Assembly (NCBI GenBank): GCA_963700785.1 | Contig: CAVOYZ010000008.1 | Location: forward strand, 186,001-250,000 | DNA: 64,000 nucleotides | Direction: 5' to 3' | Source of the DNA: CAXMST01 sp963700785 | Lineage (GTDB): Bacteria > Actinomycetota > Thermoleophilia > Solirubrobacterales > 70-9 | Shown: positions 9,357 to 17,405 of the stretch, in pieces | How positions within the stretch are numbered: the stretch's first letter is position 1 | Layout of the letters: each line of letters opens with the position of its first letter | Translations under genes and position numbers: made by a program | Notes under the pieces: generated by a model | Told to the model about the DNA's origin: nothing | Seen by the model: only the letters and a program-made list of their open reading frames with translations | Databases searched by the model: none

Positions 9357-10091
9357 ATGGGAATCCTCGACGACGCCATCCGAGAGCACCTCGATCTGAA
9401 GCGCAAGCACGGCGCGCCGGGCGATGACATCGAGCGCCTCGAAAAGGAGGCGTTCGGCCCACCGACCCGACCCGGCGACTCTGACTTCGAGCAAGCGCCC
9501 GAGGCCGAGGGCGAGGTGGCGGAGGCGGAGGCGCTCCCGGCGGAGACCGGAGAGTGGTCGCCGGAGGCGGAGGAGCCGGGCGGCGAGCCGCAGCCGCCAG
9601 CTGACGCTGAGCCCGGGGGAGACTCCACCCCGACCGAGCAGGCCCGCGCCGACTACTCGCACCTCGATGACACCGTGGATCATCCCGCGGTGCCCGGCCC
9701 CGACTCCGGGGAGGACGCGCCGGAGCCGGTTGAGGCGCCGGAGGCGGAGATCTTCGATGCGGAGGCAGAGGCCGATGCGGAACTCGGCGAGCTCGAGCTC
9801 GACCCCGAGCAGGATCTCGGGGAGGGCGGCGCCGAGACGACGGTGGCCGCCGAGGAGGAGGAGGACGAGCTCGACCTCAGCCTCGAGCTGGAGGACGAGA
9901 GCGCCCCTGATCGCCCACCCGACCCCGTCTCAGAGCCGGGGTTCCAGGCCGACGACGATCAGGAGGACGTGCTCGAGGACGACGACGAGGACCTCCTTGA
10001 GGAGACGCCGGAGTTCCTCGAGGACACCCCCGAGGGGGAGCGTCTCTGGTTCGAGCAGGGTGAGCCGAAGGACTTCGACTTCGACGAGTGA
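9357..10091 (+). CDS. Highly acidic protein of unknown function
   Basis: The 244-residue protein starts at ATG 9357 with a short helical, fairly normal head (GILDDAIREHLDLKRKHG). It then becomes a long, low-complexity Asp/Glu/Pro/Ala tail ending in KDFDFDE. No signal peptide, membrane segment or catalytic motif is visible. The head resembles the starts of small actinobacterial proteins annotated only as hypothetical, but I do not recognise a named family. It converges on glutamate dehydrogenase, with 25 bp between the stops. A disordered scaffold or cation/nucleic-acid-mimic role is possible but unproven. The coding call is supported by the amino-acid pattern and the GC-rich third positions. 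Confidence 0.72.
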   Translation: MGILDDAIREHLDLKRKHGAPGDDIERLEKEAFGPPTRPGDSDFEQAPEAEGEVAEAEALPAETGEWSPEAEEPGGEPQPPADAEPGGDSTPTEQARADYSHLDDTVDHPAVPGPDSGEDAPEPVEAPEAEIFDAEAEADAELGELELDPEQDLGEGGAETTVAAEEEEDELDLSLELEDESAPDRPPDPVSEPGFQADDDQEDVLEDDDEDLLEETPEFLEDTPEGERLWFEQGEPKDFDFDE

Positions 10092-10116
10092 GCCGGCGGC
10101 TCGGCCCGCTGCCGCC

Positions 10117-11448
10117 TCAGTCGATGTAGCCGCGGGTCCGTGAGGCGTCGACGACGCGCTCGATCGCGACCTTGAAGGCGGTCTTCCGCAACGGCAGCTG
10201 CTCCTGCTCGGCGCGCGCCGCGACCTCGCGGTAGGCGCGGCGCATCACCGACCCGAGCTTGTCGTTGACCTCGCGCTCGTCCCAGCGGAAGTGCTGCATG
10301 TTCTGGACCCACTCGAAGTAGGAGCAGACGACCCCGCCGGCGTTCGCCATCAGGTCCGGAATGATGTAGACGCCCTTGTCCTCGAGGATCTCGTCGGCGA
10401 CGAACGTGGTCGGGTTGTTGGCCCCCTCGATGATCATCTTGCACTGCATCAGCGGGGCGTTGTCCTCGTGGATCATCCCGCCGAGCGCCGCCGGGAAGAA
10501 GACGTCGCAGGGGATCTCGAACAGGTCGCCGGCGGTGATCTCCTCCGCCCCCGGGAACTCGGCCAGGCGCCCGCCCTCGACGCTCAGGTGCGTGTTCAGG
10601 GCCTCGGCATCGATGCCGCCGTCGTTGCGGATCGCCCCGAAGGCATCGGAGACGCCGACCATCGTGGCGCCCAGCTCCTGCATGATCCTCGCCGCCCAGG
10701 AGCCGACGTTGCCGAACCCCTGAACGACGAACTTGGTCTCGCGGGGGGTCAGGTCGAGCTTCGGCGCCGCCTCGCGGAACATGTAGACGCAGCCTCGACC
10801 GGTCGCCGACTCGCGCCCATGGGAGCCCTCGAGCGCGATCGGCTTGCCGGTCACGCAGGCCGGCGTGTGGCCCATCAGCTTCCCGTACTCGTCCATCATC
10901 CAGGCCATCACCTGCGCGTTGGTGTTGACGTCCGGAGCGGGGATGTCCCGGTTCGGCCCGAGCATCTTGTAGATCTTCGCCATGAACGAGCGCGCGATCC
11001 GCTGCACCTCGGCCGGCTCCATCTGGCCGGCCGGAGCGTTGACGCCGCCCTTGGCACCGCCGAACGGCACCCCGGCGATCGCCGTCTTCCAGGTCATCAT
11101 CGAGGCGAGCGCCCGGACCTCGTCGATGTCGACCTCGGGATGGAAGCGGACGCCGCCCTTGTAGGGCCCGCGCGCCCCGTTGTGCTGGATCCGGTAGCCG
11201 TGGAAGACCTCGGTGTGGCCGTCGGCCATCTTCACCGGGATCTGCACCGAGACCTCGCGGTAGGGCTCCCAGAAAACCGGCCTGATGTCGTCCGCCAGCC
11301 CGAGCTCGTCCCAGGCCCAGTTGAAGTAGTGCCTGACGACCTCCAGGTCGGAGACCTTGGCCCGCGCGGATCGGGGATCGGCCTCGCCGTCCGCAGCCGC
11401 TCCCGCCTTCCCGTCGGCGGCGGCGGGTACCTCGGTCTTCGTTGCCAT
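10117..11448 (-). CDS. gdhA: Glutamate dehydrogenase (Glu/Leu/Phe/Val dehydrogenase family)
   Basis: It interconverts glutamate and 2-oxoglutarate plus ammonium with NAD(P). The substrate-binding lysine segment is intact (PFGGAKGGVNAP), as are the PAPDVNTNAQVMAWM region, the Rossmann fingerprint VVQGFGNVGSWAA and the conserved EGANNPTT loop. At 443 residues the length is normal. The start is ATG 11448, because GGAGGAGAGG precedes it directly; the longer upstream extension is not conserved-looking. The first 35 or so residues are Ala/Gly-rich and probably disordered. Cofactor choice cannot be read with certainty. The symbol is by function; gdh or gluD would be equally fair. Confidence 0.93.
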   Translation of the reverse strand: MATKTEVPAAADGKAGAAADGEADPRSARAKVSDLEVVRHYFNWAWDELGLADDIRPVFWEPYREVSVQIPVKMADGHTEVFHGYRIQHNGARGPYKGGVRFHPEVDIDEVRALASMMTWKTAIAGVPFGGAKGGVNAPAGQMEPAEVQRIARSFMAKIYKMLGPNRDIPAPDVNTNAQVMAWMMDEYGKLMGHTPACVTGKPIALEGSHGRESATGRGCVYMFREAAPKLDLTPRETKFVVQGFGNVGSWAARIMQELGATMVGVSDAFGAIRNDGGIDAEALNTHLSVEGGRLAEFPGAEEITAGDLFEIPCDVFFPAALGGMIHEDNAPLMQCKMIIEGANNPTTFVADEILEDKGVYIIPDLMANAGGVVCSYFEWVQNMQHFRWDEREVNDKLGSVMRRAYREVAARAEQEQLPLRKTAFKVAIERVVDASRTRGYID

Positions 11449-11552
11449 TCCTCTCCTCCAGAAGTAGGCGCCTGTCCCGCAATCCTCCCACAACCTCGCT
11501 TTCAGCACGACCGCTCGCTGTACCGGCGGCCGCGCCCATACAATTGGCCCAC

Positions 11553-11625
11553 GGGGCCATAGCTCAGTTGGGAGAGCGTTCGGTTTGCATCCGAAAGGTC
11601 GCGGGTTCGAATCCCGCTGGCTCCA
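11553..11625 (+). tRNA. tRNA-Ala (anticodon TGC)
   Basis: This is a full cloverleaf on the plus strand: acceptor GGGGCCA/TGGCTCC with the alanine identity pair G3:U70, the D-arm AGCTCAGTTGGGAGAGC, anticodon loop TTTGCAT with stem TTCGG/CCGAA, and T-arm GCGGG/CCCGC with TTCGAAT. The discriminator is A. The PD-(D/E)XK nuclease gene ends only 24 bp past its 3' end, a typical insertion neighbourhood. Confidence 0.97.
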
Positions 11626-11649
11626 TGCGCTGGGTGGTTACTGGGGCGC

Positions 11650-12132
11650 TCACAGTTGCTCGTAGTCGACGGCAAACCGGATCCCCCGTCGCTGGTTGTT
11701 CGCTGCGGGTTTGAGGCGCAGCGTGATGGTGCTCATTCCGTTCCCTAGCTCGGTCGCTCGGATGTAGAACGAGCGATCCGTTGAGCCGTCGTAGACGGCG
11801 AGCCAGTCAATGGTCGCGGCCGTGTAACGCTTCGTTCGGATCACTCTGCCGCCGGTCAGCGAATGCGAGTGGCAGCGAACCTCGAGCCGCACGCCGGCCG
11901 ATTCCCCGTACTTGACCTGGATTCGTTCGAGTCTGTCGCCCCGGTCGAGAACCAGGTCGTAGTCGGTGTCTTCGCCGTACGGAAAGGAAACCGAGTAGCC
12001 GCGGCGGATCAGATCGGTCGCGACCGCGAGCTCCGCCTGATCGCCTCGCGCCTTGGTCGTGCCCACACACAAAAGCCTAAGCAGCGCCGCGATACCGTTG
12101 ACGAACGGAACGTCGCGATAGTGGCGGTGCAT
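11650..12132 (-). CDS. PD-(D/E)XK endonuclease of the group-I-intron-associated type
   Basis: The core has the expected order of this nuclease family (compare PF11645, homing-type endonucleases such as I-Ssp6803I). A helix with acidic residue comes first (GDQAELAVATDLIRRGY), then GEDTDYDLVLD with the metal-binding aspartate, then the RIQVKY strand giving the Q-x-K of the active site. Base composition is visibly lower in GC than its neighbours (36 of 60 bases G or C in the line at 11941) and the codon mix differs, both signs of transfer. The start is uncertain: ATG 12132 or GTG 12066, where conservation begins. It lies between tRNA-Ala(TGC) and a truncated glyoxalase gene. No intron halves are apparent. 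Confidence 0.78.
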   Translation of the reverse strand: MHRHYRDVPFVNGIAALLRLLCVGTTKARGDQAELAVATDLIRRGYSVSFPYGEDTDYDLVLDRGDRLERIQVKYGESAGVRLEVRCHSHSLTGGRVIRTKRYTAATIDWLAVYDGSTDRSFYIRATELGNGMSTITLRLKPAANNQRRGIRFAVDYEQL

Positions 12133-12154
12133 GTGACTAAGTCGAGACACGGAG

Positions 12155-12463
12155 GTGCAGCGACTCGGCGACGCGTTGCTCATGCTCTCAGACGAGGCGC
12201 CGGAGATGGGGATCGTCGGGCCGAGGGCGATCGGCGGCACCCCGGTGACCCTGAACCTCTACGTCGAGGACGTCGACGCGGTCTTCGCCAAGGCGATCGA
12301 GGCCGGGGCGAAGCAGCTTCGGCCCGTCGAGGACCAGTTCTACGGCGACCGCTCCGGGCAGTTCGAGGATCCCTTCGGGCACCGCTGGAACGTCTCGACG
12401 CATGTCGAGGACGTGTCGCCGGAAGAGATGCAGAGCCGCGCGGCCGACGCGATGGGTGGCTGA
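12155..12463 (+). pseudogene. C-terminal remnant of a VOC/glyoxalase-family (PhnB-like) protein
   Basis: The reading frame is homologous to the second half of PhnB-like VOC proteins: LGDALLMLSDEAPEMG, then TPVTLNLYVEDVDAVF, and the closing FEDPFGHRWNVSTHVEDVS with its metal-ligand-like pattern. The first 60 or so residues of the family, including the first beta-alpha-beta motif, are missing. The frame starts abruptly at about 12155, next to the nuclease gene. The likely reading is that insertion of the nuclease-bearing segment at tRNA-Ala removed the 5' half. The 102 remaining residues are unlikely to form a working enzyme alone. Confidence 0.75.
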
Positions 12464-12470
12464 GCCGAGC

Positions 12471-12674
12471 TCACTGGTCCTCGTCGGGCGGATTGCGGAT
12501 CGCGCCGACCAGCCCGATCAGCGCCGTGACGATGACCAGGAACGAGAGGCCGAAGGCGATGATCGAGGCGAAGTTGAGCTGCGCCGTCGTCAACGCCGCC
12601 AGGGTAATCCCCGCGAACCCCAGCACGAAGACCAGGCTGAGGCTGAGCAGGATCCCGCGCAGCTGCTTGTCCAT
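12471..12674 (-). CDS. Small two-helix membrane protein
   Basis: The 67-residue protein has two hydrophobic helices (SLSLVFVLGFAGITLAAL and FASIIAFGLSFLVIVTALIG) and a short polar C-terminus (RNPPDEDQ). It resembles the small uncharacterised transmembrane proteins that commonly sit beside other membrane genes in actinobacteria, but I recognise no named family. It follows the rhomboid-like gene on the same strand with a 32-bp gap, so the two may be co-transcribed. Function unknown. Confidence 0.65.
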   Translation of the reverse strand: MDKQLRGILLSLSLVFVLGFAGITLAALTTAQLNFASIIAFGLSFLVIVTALIGLVGAIRNPPDEDQ

Positions 12675-12706
12675 CTCAGTCCTTCGCGCCTTCCGTCAAT
12701 CCGCCG

Positions 12707-13516
12707 TCAGCCGCCGCCGGGCGGCTCCGGGACACCGTAGCCCGCCGGTGCGAGCAGACGGATGATCGCCAATCCGAGCAGCAGGCCGCCGATGCCGATC
12801 AAGTAGACGCCCGGCGGGTCTCCCGCAAGGCCGCTGAGATCGACCGCCGAGATCAGCGGCAGTGCGCTGAGCAGCAGCCAGACCGCGACCAGGGGCAGTG
12901 CCGGCACCTCGAAGAAGCCTGCGAACAGGGGAACCACGCTGATCACCAGCACCCGAGCCCCGGGATGGAGGACGAGATAGCCGCCGAGCAGCGCCGCGAC
13001 CCCGCCGCCGGCGCCGGCGAGCGGCAGCGTCGAGTCGGGGTCGATCGCGGCCTGCAGGTAGAGGCCGGCGACGGCACCGAGCGCGTAGAGGGCGAGGAAC
13101 CGGACCGGGCCGATCGAGTCCTCGAGCGTGTTGCCGAGCAGCCAGAGGAAGCCGGCGTTGAGGACCAGCTGCAGCAGGCCGGCGCTGAGCAGGGCGGCGG
13201 TGAGCAGCGAGACCAGCCACGGAGCGGTCACGGCCCGGGACTCGTCGACGCCCGCTCCGCAGATCACCGCGCCCTGGCCTTCGGTACCCGCCGGGGCGAT
13301 CTCGCAGTCGCTCCCGGGATCGAACAGGCGGGCGGGGATCGCCCCATTCGAGACCGAGAACTCAGCCCGCTCGGAGACCGCGGGCGGACCGCCGGCGGAG
13401 CCTGGAGCGCCCGAGAGGGTCAGCTGGTAGCCGAAGATCCCGACCAGCACGGCGATCAGCGCCAGGGTCGTCACCGGTCGGCGCTCGGTCGGGACGTTGT
13501 CCTTGATCGGCAGCAT
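12707..13516 (-). CDS. Rhomboid-family membrane protein lacking the catalytic serine
   Basis: The overall layout is rhomboid: an N-terminal MLPIKDNVPTERRPVTT as in bacterial rhomboids, a first membrane helix, a large extracytoplasmic loop, then the LVLNAGFLWLLGNTLEDSIG helix and four more membrane segments. In active rhomboid proteases the fourth helix carries GASG with the nucleophilic serine; here it reads GAGGG (Gly at residue 170). The histidine normally found in helix 6 is also absent (GVYLIGIGGLLLG). It is therefore probably a pseudoprotease that binds membrane proteins rather than cutting them. Length (269 residues) and hydrophobic profile look intact, so this is not simple decay. Confidence 0.82.
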   Translation of the reverse strand: MLPIKDNVPTERRPVTTLALIAVLVGIFGYQLTLSGAPGSAGGPPAVSERAEFSVSNGAIPARLFDPGSDCEIAPAGTEGQGAVICGAGVDESRAVTAPWLVSLLTAALLSAGLLQLVLNAGFLWLLGNTLEDSIGPVRFLALYALGAVAGLYLQAAIDPDSTLPLAGAGGGVAALLGGYLVLHPGARVLVISVVPLFAGFFEVPALPLVAVWLLLSALPLISAVDLSGLAGDPPGVYLIGIGGLLLGLAIIRLLAPAGYGVPEPPGGG

Positions 13517-13557
13517 CGGCGCCGAAGCCTAGGGACCGGCGCCGCGGCCGCCTATTT

Positions 13558-13586
13558 AGGTGAAAGCTGATCAGATTTGCCATAAT
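13558..13586 (+). promoter_or_regulatory. Candidate promoter for the DUF4395-thioredoxin gene
   Basis: In the 150-bp divergent gap a short AT-rich island contains CATAAT at 13581-13586, close to the -10 consensus. The -35 match is weak (AGGTGA at 13558). Transcription from here would start near 13593, which favours GTG 13671 over GTG 13560 as the translation start. This is a visual match only. Confidence 0.35.
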
Positions 13587-13670
13587 AAGGTTGTGCAGTC
13601 AACTGCCCCCACGATCGGCAGGTCGGCCGGGCGAGCGAATCGCTCAGCTGACCCGTATCGCGACACCGCG

Positions 13671-14327
13671 GTGATCGATGAGCGGGCGCCGCGCTTCAAC
13701 CAGGCGCTGGTCGGCGTCGTCGCTCTCGCCGGGGTGGTCTTCGGCTGGCCGCTCGCCTGGGCGCTGATGGCGCTGCAGCTGCTGATCGGGGTCAGCCTCG
13801 GCCGCCGGTTCTGCCTCGCCTGCCTCGCCTACTTCGAGCTGGTCCAGCCGCGGATCGGCGAGGGTCGGCTCGAGGACTCGCGCGCGCCCCGGCTCGCGAA
13901 CATGATGGGGATCGTCTTCCTGGGCTCGGCCGCGCTCGCCTGGTGGGCGGGCGCCGAGACGCTCGGCGCGCTTCTCGGCGCGCTGGTCGCGGGCCTGGCG
14001 CTGCTCGCCGCGAGCACCGGCTTTTGCGCCGGCTGTGAGATCTATCGCCTGCGGGCGAGGCTCCGCGGCATCTCGCCGCGGCATCACGACCGGATCGATC
14101 CCGGCGACCTGACGCCGGGGCTCGGCCCGCGCACGCTGGTCCAGTTCACGCACCCGCTCTGCACCGACTGCCGCGAGCTCGCCGGCAGCCTCTCGAGTGG
14201 CGGCGATCCGCTGATCGAGCTCGACGTCCGCGAGCGGCCGGACCTAGCCGCCAAGTACGGAGTGACGATCGTGCCGACGGTCGTCGCCGTCGGTCCCGAC
14301 GGCGGCGTGCTCGAGCGGCTCGCCTAG
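13671..14327 (+). CDS. DUF4395 membrane protein fused to a thioredoxin-like domain
   Basis: The first part is a DUF4395 domain: DERAPRFNQALVG start, hydrophobic helices around VALAGVVFGWPLAWALMALQ, a GRRFCLACLAYFELVQPR segment and a second pair of helices ending in STGFCAGCEIYRL. The C-terminal 75 or so residues look like a thioredoxin-fold domain with CTDCRE as the redox CxxC and the cis-proline-type IVPTVVAVGPDG. A membrane-tethered thiol-disulfide role is plausible. I chose GTG 13671 because homology begins there and a -10-like box lies upstream; the frame is open back to 13560. It is followed by the two-component pair. Confidence 0.8.
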   Translation: MIDERAPRFNQALVGVVALAGVVFGWPLAWALMALQLLIGVSLGRRFCLACLAYFELVQPRIGEGRLEDSRAPRLANMMGIVFLGSAALAWWAGAETLGALLGALVAGLALLAASTGFCAGCEIYRLRARLRGISPRHHDRIDPGDLTPGLGPRTLVQFTHPLCTDCRELAGSLSSGGDPLIELDVRERPDLAAKYGVTIVPTVVAVGPDGGVLERLA

Positions 14328-14454
14328 CGCCGGCCCGGCCGAAGCGCTCCGGCTCCCGGATCTCGGCTCAGGCGCTCGTCGTCGACGACCGCCCGGGAGC
14401 TGCGCATCCGCCCCCGTAACCTGTCATTAAGGCCTGAGGAGGAGATTGCTGGCG

Positions 14455-15159
14455 ATGGGGCGACCCGCTCACATACTCGTCGTCGACGACGAGCGGATGG
14501 TGCGCGAAGTCGTCGCCCGATACCTCGAGCGCGAGGGCTTCCGGGTAACCGCGGTGGGCGATGGGCAGGCCGCGATTCGCGCCCTGACCTCATCCCCGGA
14601 CCTGATCGTGCTCGACCTGATGCTGCCCAAGGTCGATGGGCTCGAGGTCCTGCGCCGGGCCCGGGCGGCGACCAACAGCGCCGTGGTGATCCTCACCGCT
14701 CGCGGGGCGACCGACGATCGGGTCACCGGCCTCGACCTCGGTGCCGACGACTACCTGGCGAAGCCGTTCTCCCCCCGCGAGCTGGTCGCGCGGGTGCACG
14801 CGGTCCTGCGCCGCGCCGAGGCCACCGCCGGCTCCAACGGCGACCGGCCGAGCTCCGACGGGTTGCTGCTGTTCGGCGATCTCGCCATCGACGCAGCCGC
14901 CCGTGAGGTCAGGTTGGGGGGCGAGACCGTCGCCCTCGCCCCGCGCGAGTTCGATCTCCTGCATCACTTCGCGATCAATCCACGCCGGGTCTTCAGCCGC
15001 GAGGACCTGCTCGATGCGCTCTGGGATCGCTCCTTCGACGGCGGCTCGGCAACGGTCACCGTCCACATCCGCCGCCTGCGGGAGAAGATCGAGGCGGATC
15101 CGTCGGAGCCGAAGCGGATCGTCACCGTGCGCGGGGCCGGATACAGGTTCGAGCCATGA
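14455..15159 (+). CDS. OmpR/PhoB-family response regulator
   Basis: The receiver domain has the acidic pocket VVDDER, phospho-acceptor Asp54 (LIVLDLMLP) and Lys103 (AKPFSPRELVAR). It is joined to a winged-helix DNA-binding domain with the typical ending VTVHIRRLREKI...IVTVRGAGYRFEP. Length is normal at 234 residues. A purine-rich AGGAGGAG at 14437-14444 serves either ATG 14455 (better spacing, chosen) or TTG 14446. The stop overlaps the kinase start as ATGA, so regulator and kinase are coupled. The regulated genes are not apparent. Confidence 0.93.
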   Translation: MGRPAHILVVDDERMVREVVARYLEREGFRVTAVGDGQAAIRALTSSPDLIVLDLMLPKVDGLEVLRRARAATNSAVVILTARGATDDRVTGLDLGADDYLAKPFSPRELVARVHAVLRRAEATAGSNGDRPSSDGLLLFGDLAIDAAAREVRLGGETVALAPREFDLLHHFAINPRRVFSREDLLDALWDRSFDGGSATVTVHIRRLREKIEADPSEPKRIVTVRGAGYRFEP

Positions 15160-16379
15160 GCGCAGCCGTGGAGAGACCTTTCGGGGCCGCCACCGTGGCC
15201 GCCGCGGTGACCGCCGCCGGCGCCCTGGCGACGCTCGCGTTCGGCGCGATGATCGGCATGCCCGGCGGGGAGCTGGGCCCGTTGGCGCTCTCGCTGGTCC
15301 CGGCGCTGTTGCTCTCGGTCGCCGCCGCGGCGCTTGCCGCGAGGCTGCTCGCGGGCGCGTCGATCCGCCGCCGGACGCTCGGGGTGGTCGCGGTCGCGAG
15401 CCTCGTCGGGATCGTCAATCTGATCGTGCTGGCCTCGCTGATGTACCTGGACGGCAGCGATGCCGGCCACCTCGCCGTGCTGCTCCTCTACTCCGCGGCG
15501 GCGGGCGGGGGAGCGGCGTTCGCGCTGACCCGCTCCACCACCGGTGCCGTCGATCGGCTCAGCGCGACCGCCCGCAGGCTCGGGGAGGGGGATCTCGACG
15601 CCCGCGTCGGCCCGATCGAGGCCGAGCCGGAGCTGGCCGGACTGGCGCGGACGCTCGATGACATGGCGGTTCGCCTGCAGGACTCGATCGAGCGGGAACG
15701 GACGCTCGAGGCGCACCGGCTGGACATGATCACCGCGGCCTCGCACGATCTCCGTACCCCGCTCGCGAGCCTCCGCGCGATGATCGAGGCGATCGAGGAC
15801 GGAGTCGTCGCGGCAGGGCCGGAGCGCGACCGCTACCTGGCGGAGATGGGCAAGTCGGTCGACTCGCTGGCCGATCTCACCGACGACCTGTTCGAGCTGA
15901 TCAAGCTCGAGGCCGGTGCGATCGAGGCCGACGGCGACAGCGCCCGCCTGGTTGACGCGACCGCCGCCGGCCTCGCCCTGTGCGAGGGTGCGGCGCTCGA
16001 GAAGGGGATCCGGATCCGGGCCGCGCTCGGGGATGCCGAGCAGGCGACCTGCTCGCCCCGGGTCGCGCGGGTGATCCAGAACCTGGTTCAGAACGCGGTC
16101 CGCCATACGCCGGGCGGTGGCTCGGTCGTGGTTCGCGGCCGCCGCACCGACGATGGCCTGCGCCTCGAGGTCTCCGACGACGGCGAGGGGATTCCACCGG
16201 ACGCGATCGAGAGCATCTTCGAGCCGTTCTGGCGGGGCGACTCGGCCCGGACGAGCAACGGCTCGGGCCTCGGGTTGACCCTGGTCAAGCGGATCGTCGA
16301 GGGCCTCGGCGGCGAGATCAGGGTCAGCTCGCGTCCGATGGAGGGGACGACCTTCGCCGTCTCCCTGCCGTCCGCCTGA
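15156..16379 (+). CDS. Sensor histidine kinase partnered with the OmpR-type regulator
   Basis: The 407-residue protein has four hydrophobic segments within residues 12-125, so the sensor is mostly intramembrane with very short loops. A HAMP-like linker follows (RLGEGDLDARVGPIEAEPE). The H-box HDLRTPLASL carries His197 and the ATP-binding domain shows NLVQNAVRHTPGGG (N box), DDGEGIP (G1) and GSGLGLTLVKRI (G2). It autophosphorylates and passes the phosphate to the regulator just upstream. Lack of a large extracellular domain suggests sensing of membrane or envelope state, which is inference. Confidence 0.93.
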   Translation: MSAAVERPFGAATVAAAVTAAGALATLAFGAMIGMPGGELGPLALSLVPALLLSVAAAALAARLLAGASIRRRTLGVVAVASLVGIVNLIVLASLMYLDGSDAGHLAVLLLYSAAAGGGAAFALTRSTTGAVDRLSATARRLGEGDLDARVGPIEAEPELAGLARTLDDMAVRLQDSIERERTLEAHRLDMITAASHDLRTPLASLRAMIEAIEDGVVAAGPERDRYLAEMGKSVDSLADLTDDLFELIKLEAGAIEADGDSARLVDATAAGLALCEGAALEKGIRIRAALGDAEQATCSPRVARVIQNLVQNAVRHTPGGGSVVVRGRRTDDGLRLEVSDDGEGIPPDAIESIFEPFWRGDSARTSNGSGLGLTLVKRIVEGLGGEIRVSSRPMEGTTFAVSLPSA

Positions 16380-16393
16380 CGCCTGCGCCGGGC

Positions 16394-17371
16394 TCAGGCG
16401 GCCTGCGCGACGCGCGCCTCGCGCGCCGCCTCGTCGGCGTGGTAGCTGGAGCGCACCAGCGGTCCCGCGGCGACCGCCTCGAAGCCGATCCGGCGCGCCT
16501 CGCGCTCGAGCGCATCGAACTCCTCCGGCGCCCAGTAGCGGACGACCGGCAGGTGGCGCTCGGTCGGCCGCAGGTACTGGCCGACGGTGAGGACCTGGAC
16601 CCGGTGCTCGCGCAGGATGCCGAACGCCTCGACCATCTCCTCGAAGCTCTCGCCGAGGCCGACCATCAGACCCGACTTGGTGATCACCTCGTCGCCGCCG
16701 ATCTCCTTGGCCAGCCGGAGCACCCGGGTCGAGCGCTCGAAGGTCGAACCGCGGCGCGCCATCGGGTAGAGCCTCGGCACGACCTCGACGTTGTGGTTGA
16801 AGACGTCCGGGCGCTCGGCGATCACCCGGGCGAGCGGCATCTCCTGACCGCGGAAGTCCGGGGTCAGCACCTCGACCCTGCAGCCGGGCGCCTGGCGGCG
16901 GATCGAGCGGATCACGCCGACGAAGGCGCTCGCGCCGTAGTCCGGCAGATCGTCGCGATCGACCGAGGTGATCACCGCGTGAGTCAGGCCCATCCGCTTG
17001 ACGGACTGCGCGACGCGCGCCGGCTCCAGTGGGTCGTTCCAGGTCGGGACACCGGTCTGCACGTTGCAGAAGCCGCAGCGACGCGTGCAGGTGTCGCCGA
17101 GGATCATGAACGTTGCGGTGCCGCGCTCCCAGCACTCGCCGACGTTCGGGCAGTTCGCCTCCTCGCAGACCGTGTTCAGGTTCTCCGCGCGCATCATTCC
17201 CTGCAAGCGCCGGTAGGTCGGCCCCCCTGGAGCCGGCACCTTCAGCCACGGCGGCTTGCGCTCGCGAAACGGCCTCCCGGCCACCTTCTCGGCCGCGATC
17301 CCGCCGGGGCGGGCGCGCGAACGGGTCACGTGGATCCGCTCGCCCGTGCCGATCTCTTCGCTCGCGCTCAC
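16394..17371 (-). CDS. lipA: Lipoyl synthase (radical SAM)
   Basis: LipA inserts two sulfur atoms into octanoyl groups on E2 and GcvH proteins. Both Fe-S cluster motifs are intact: the auxiliary-cluster CEEANCPNVGEC and the radical-SAM CTRRCGFC. Also seen are TSVDRDDLPDYGA and the C-terminal RSSYHAD with the conserved serine ligand. The start is GTG 17371, where the sequence becomes protein-like; the frame is open farther upstream without conservation. lipB at 34116-34935 completes the pathway, and the branched-chain 2-oxoacid dehydrogenase in this window is an obvious client. Confidence 0.95.
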   Translation of the reverse strand: MSASEEIGTGERIHVTRSRARPGGIAAEKVAGRPFRERKPPWLKVPAPGGPTYRRLQGMMRAENLNTVCEEANCPNVGECWERGTATFMILGDTCTRRCGFCNVQTGVPTWNDPLEPARVAQSVKRMGLTHAVITSVDRDDLPDYGASAFVGVIRSIRRQAPGCRVEVLTPDFRGQEMPLARVIAERPDVFNHNVEVVPRLYPMARRGSTFERSTRVLRLAKEIGGDEVITKSGLMVGLGESFEEMVEAFGILREHRVQVLTVGQYLRPTERHLPVVRYWAPEEFDALEREARRIGFEAVAAGPLVRSSYHADEAAREARVAQAA

Positions 17372-17405
17372 GGAGCCAACGTTACCCGGCCCGCAGCCCG
17401 CGGCC

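Noticed and set aside
11625..12160. Attachment-site duplication of the tRNA-Ala 3' end
   Set aside because: I searched by eye for a copy of the T-arm/acceptor sequence at the far side of the nuclease gene and found none. No integrase is present.
14964..17249. 761-codon minus-strand open frame across the two-component genes and lipA
   Set aside because: It is antisense to the well-supported regulator/kinase pair and out of frame with lipA. Its composition is Arg/Gly/Ala-rich shadow coding typical of high GC.
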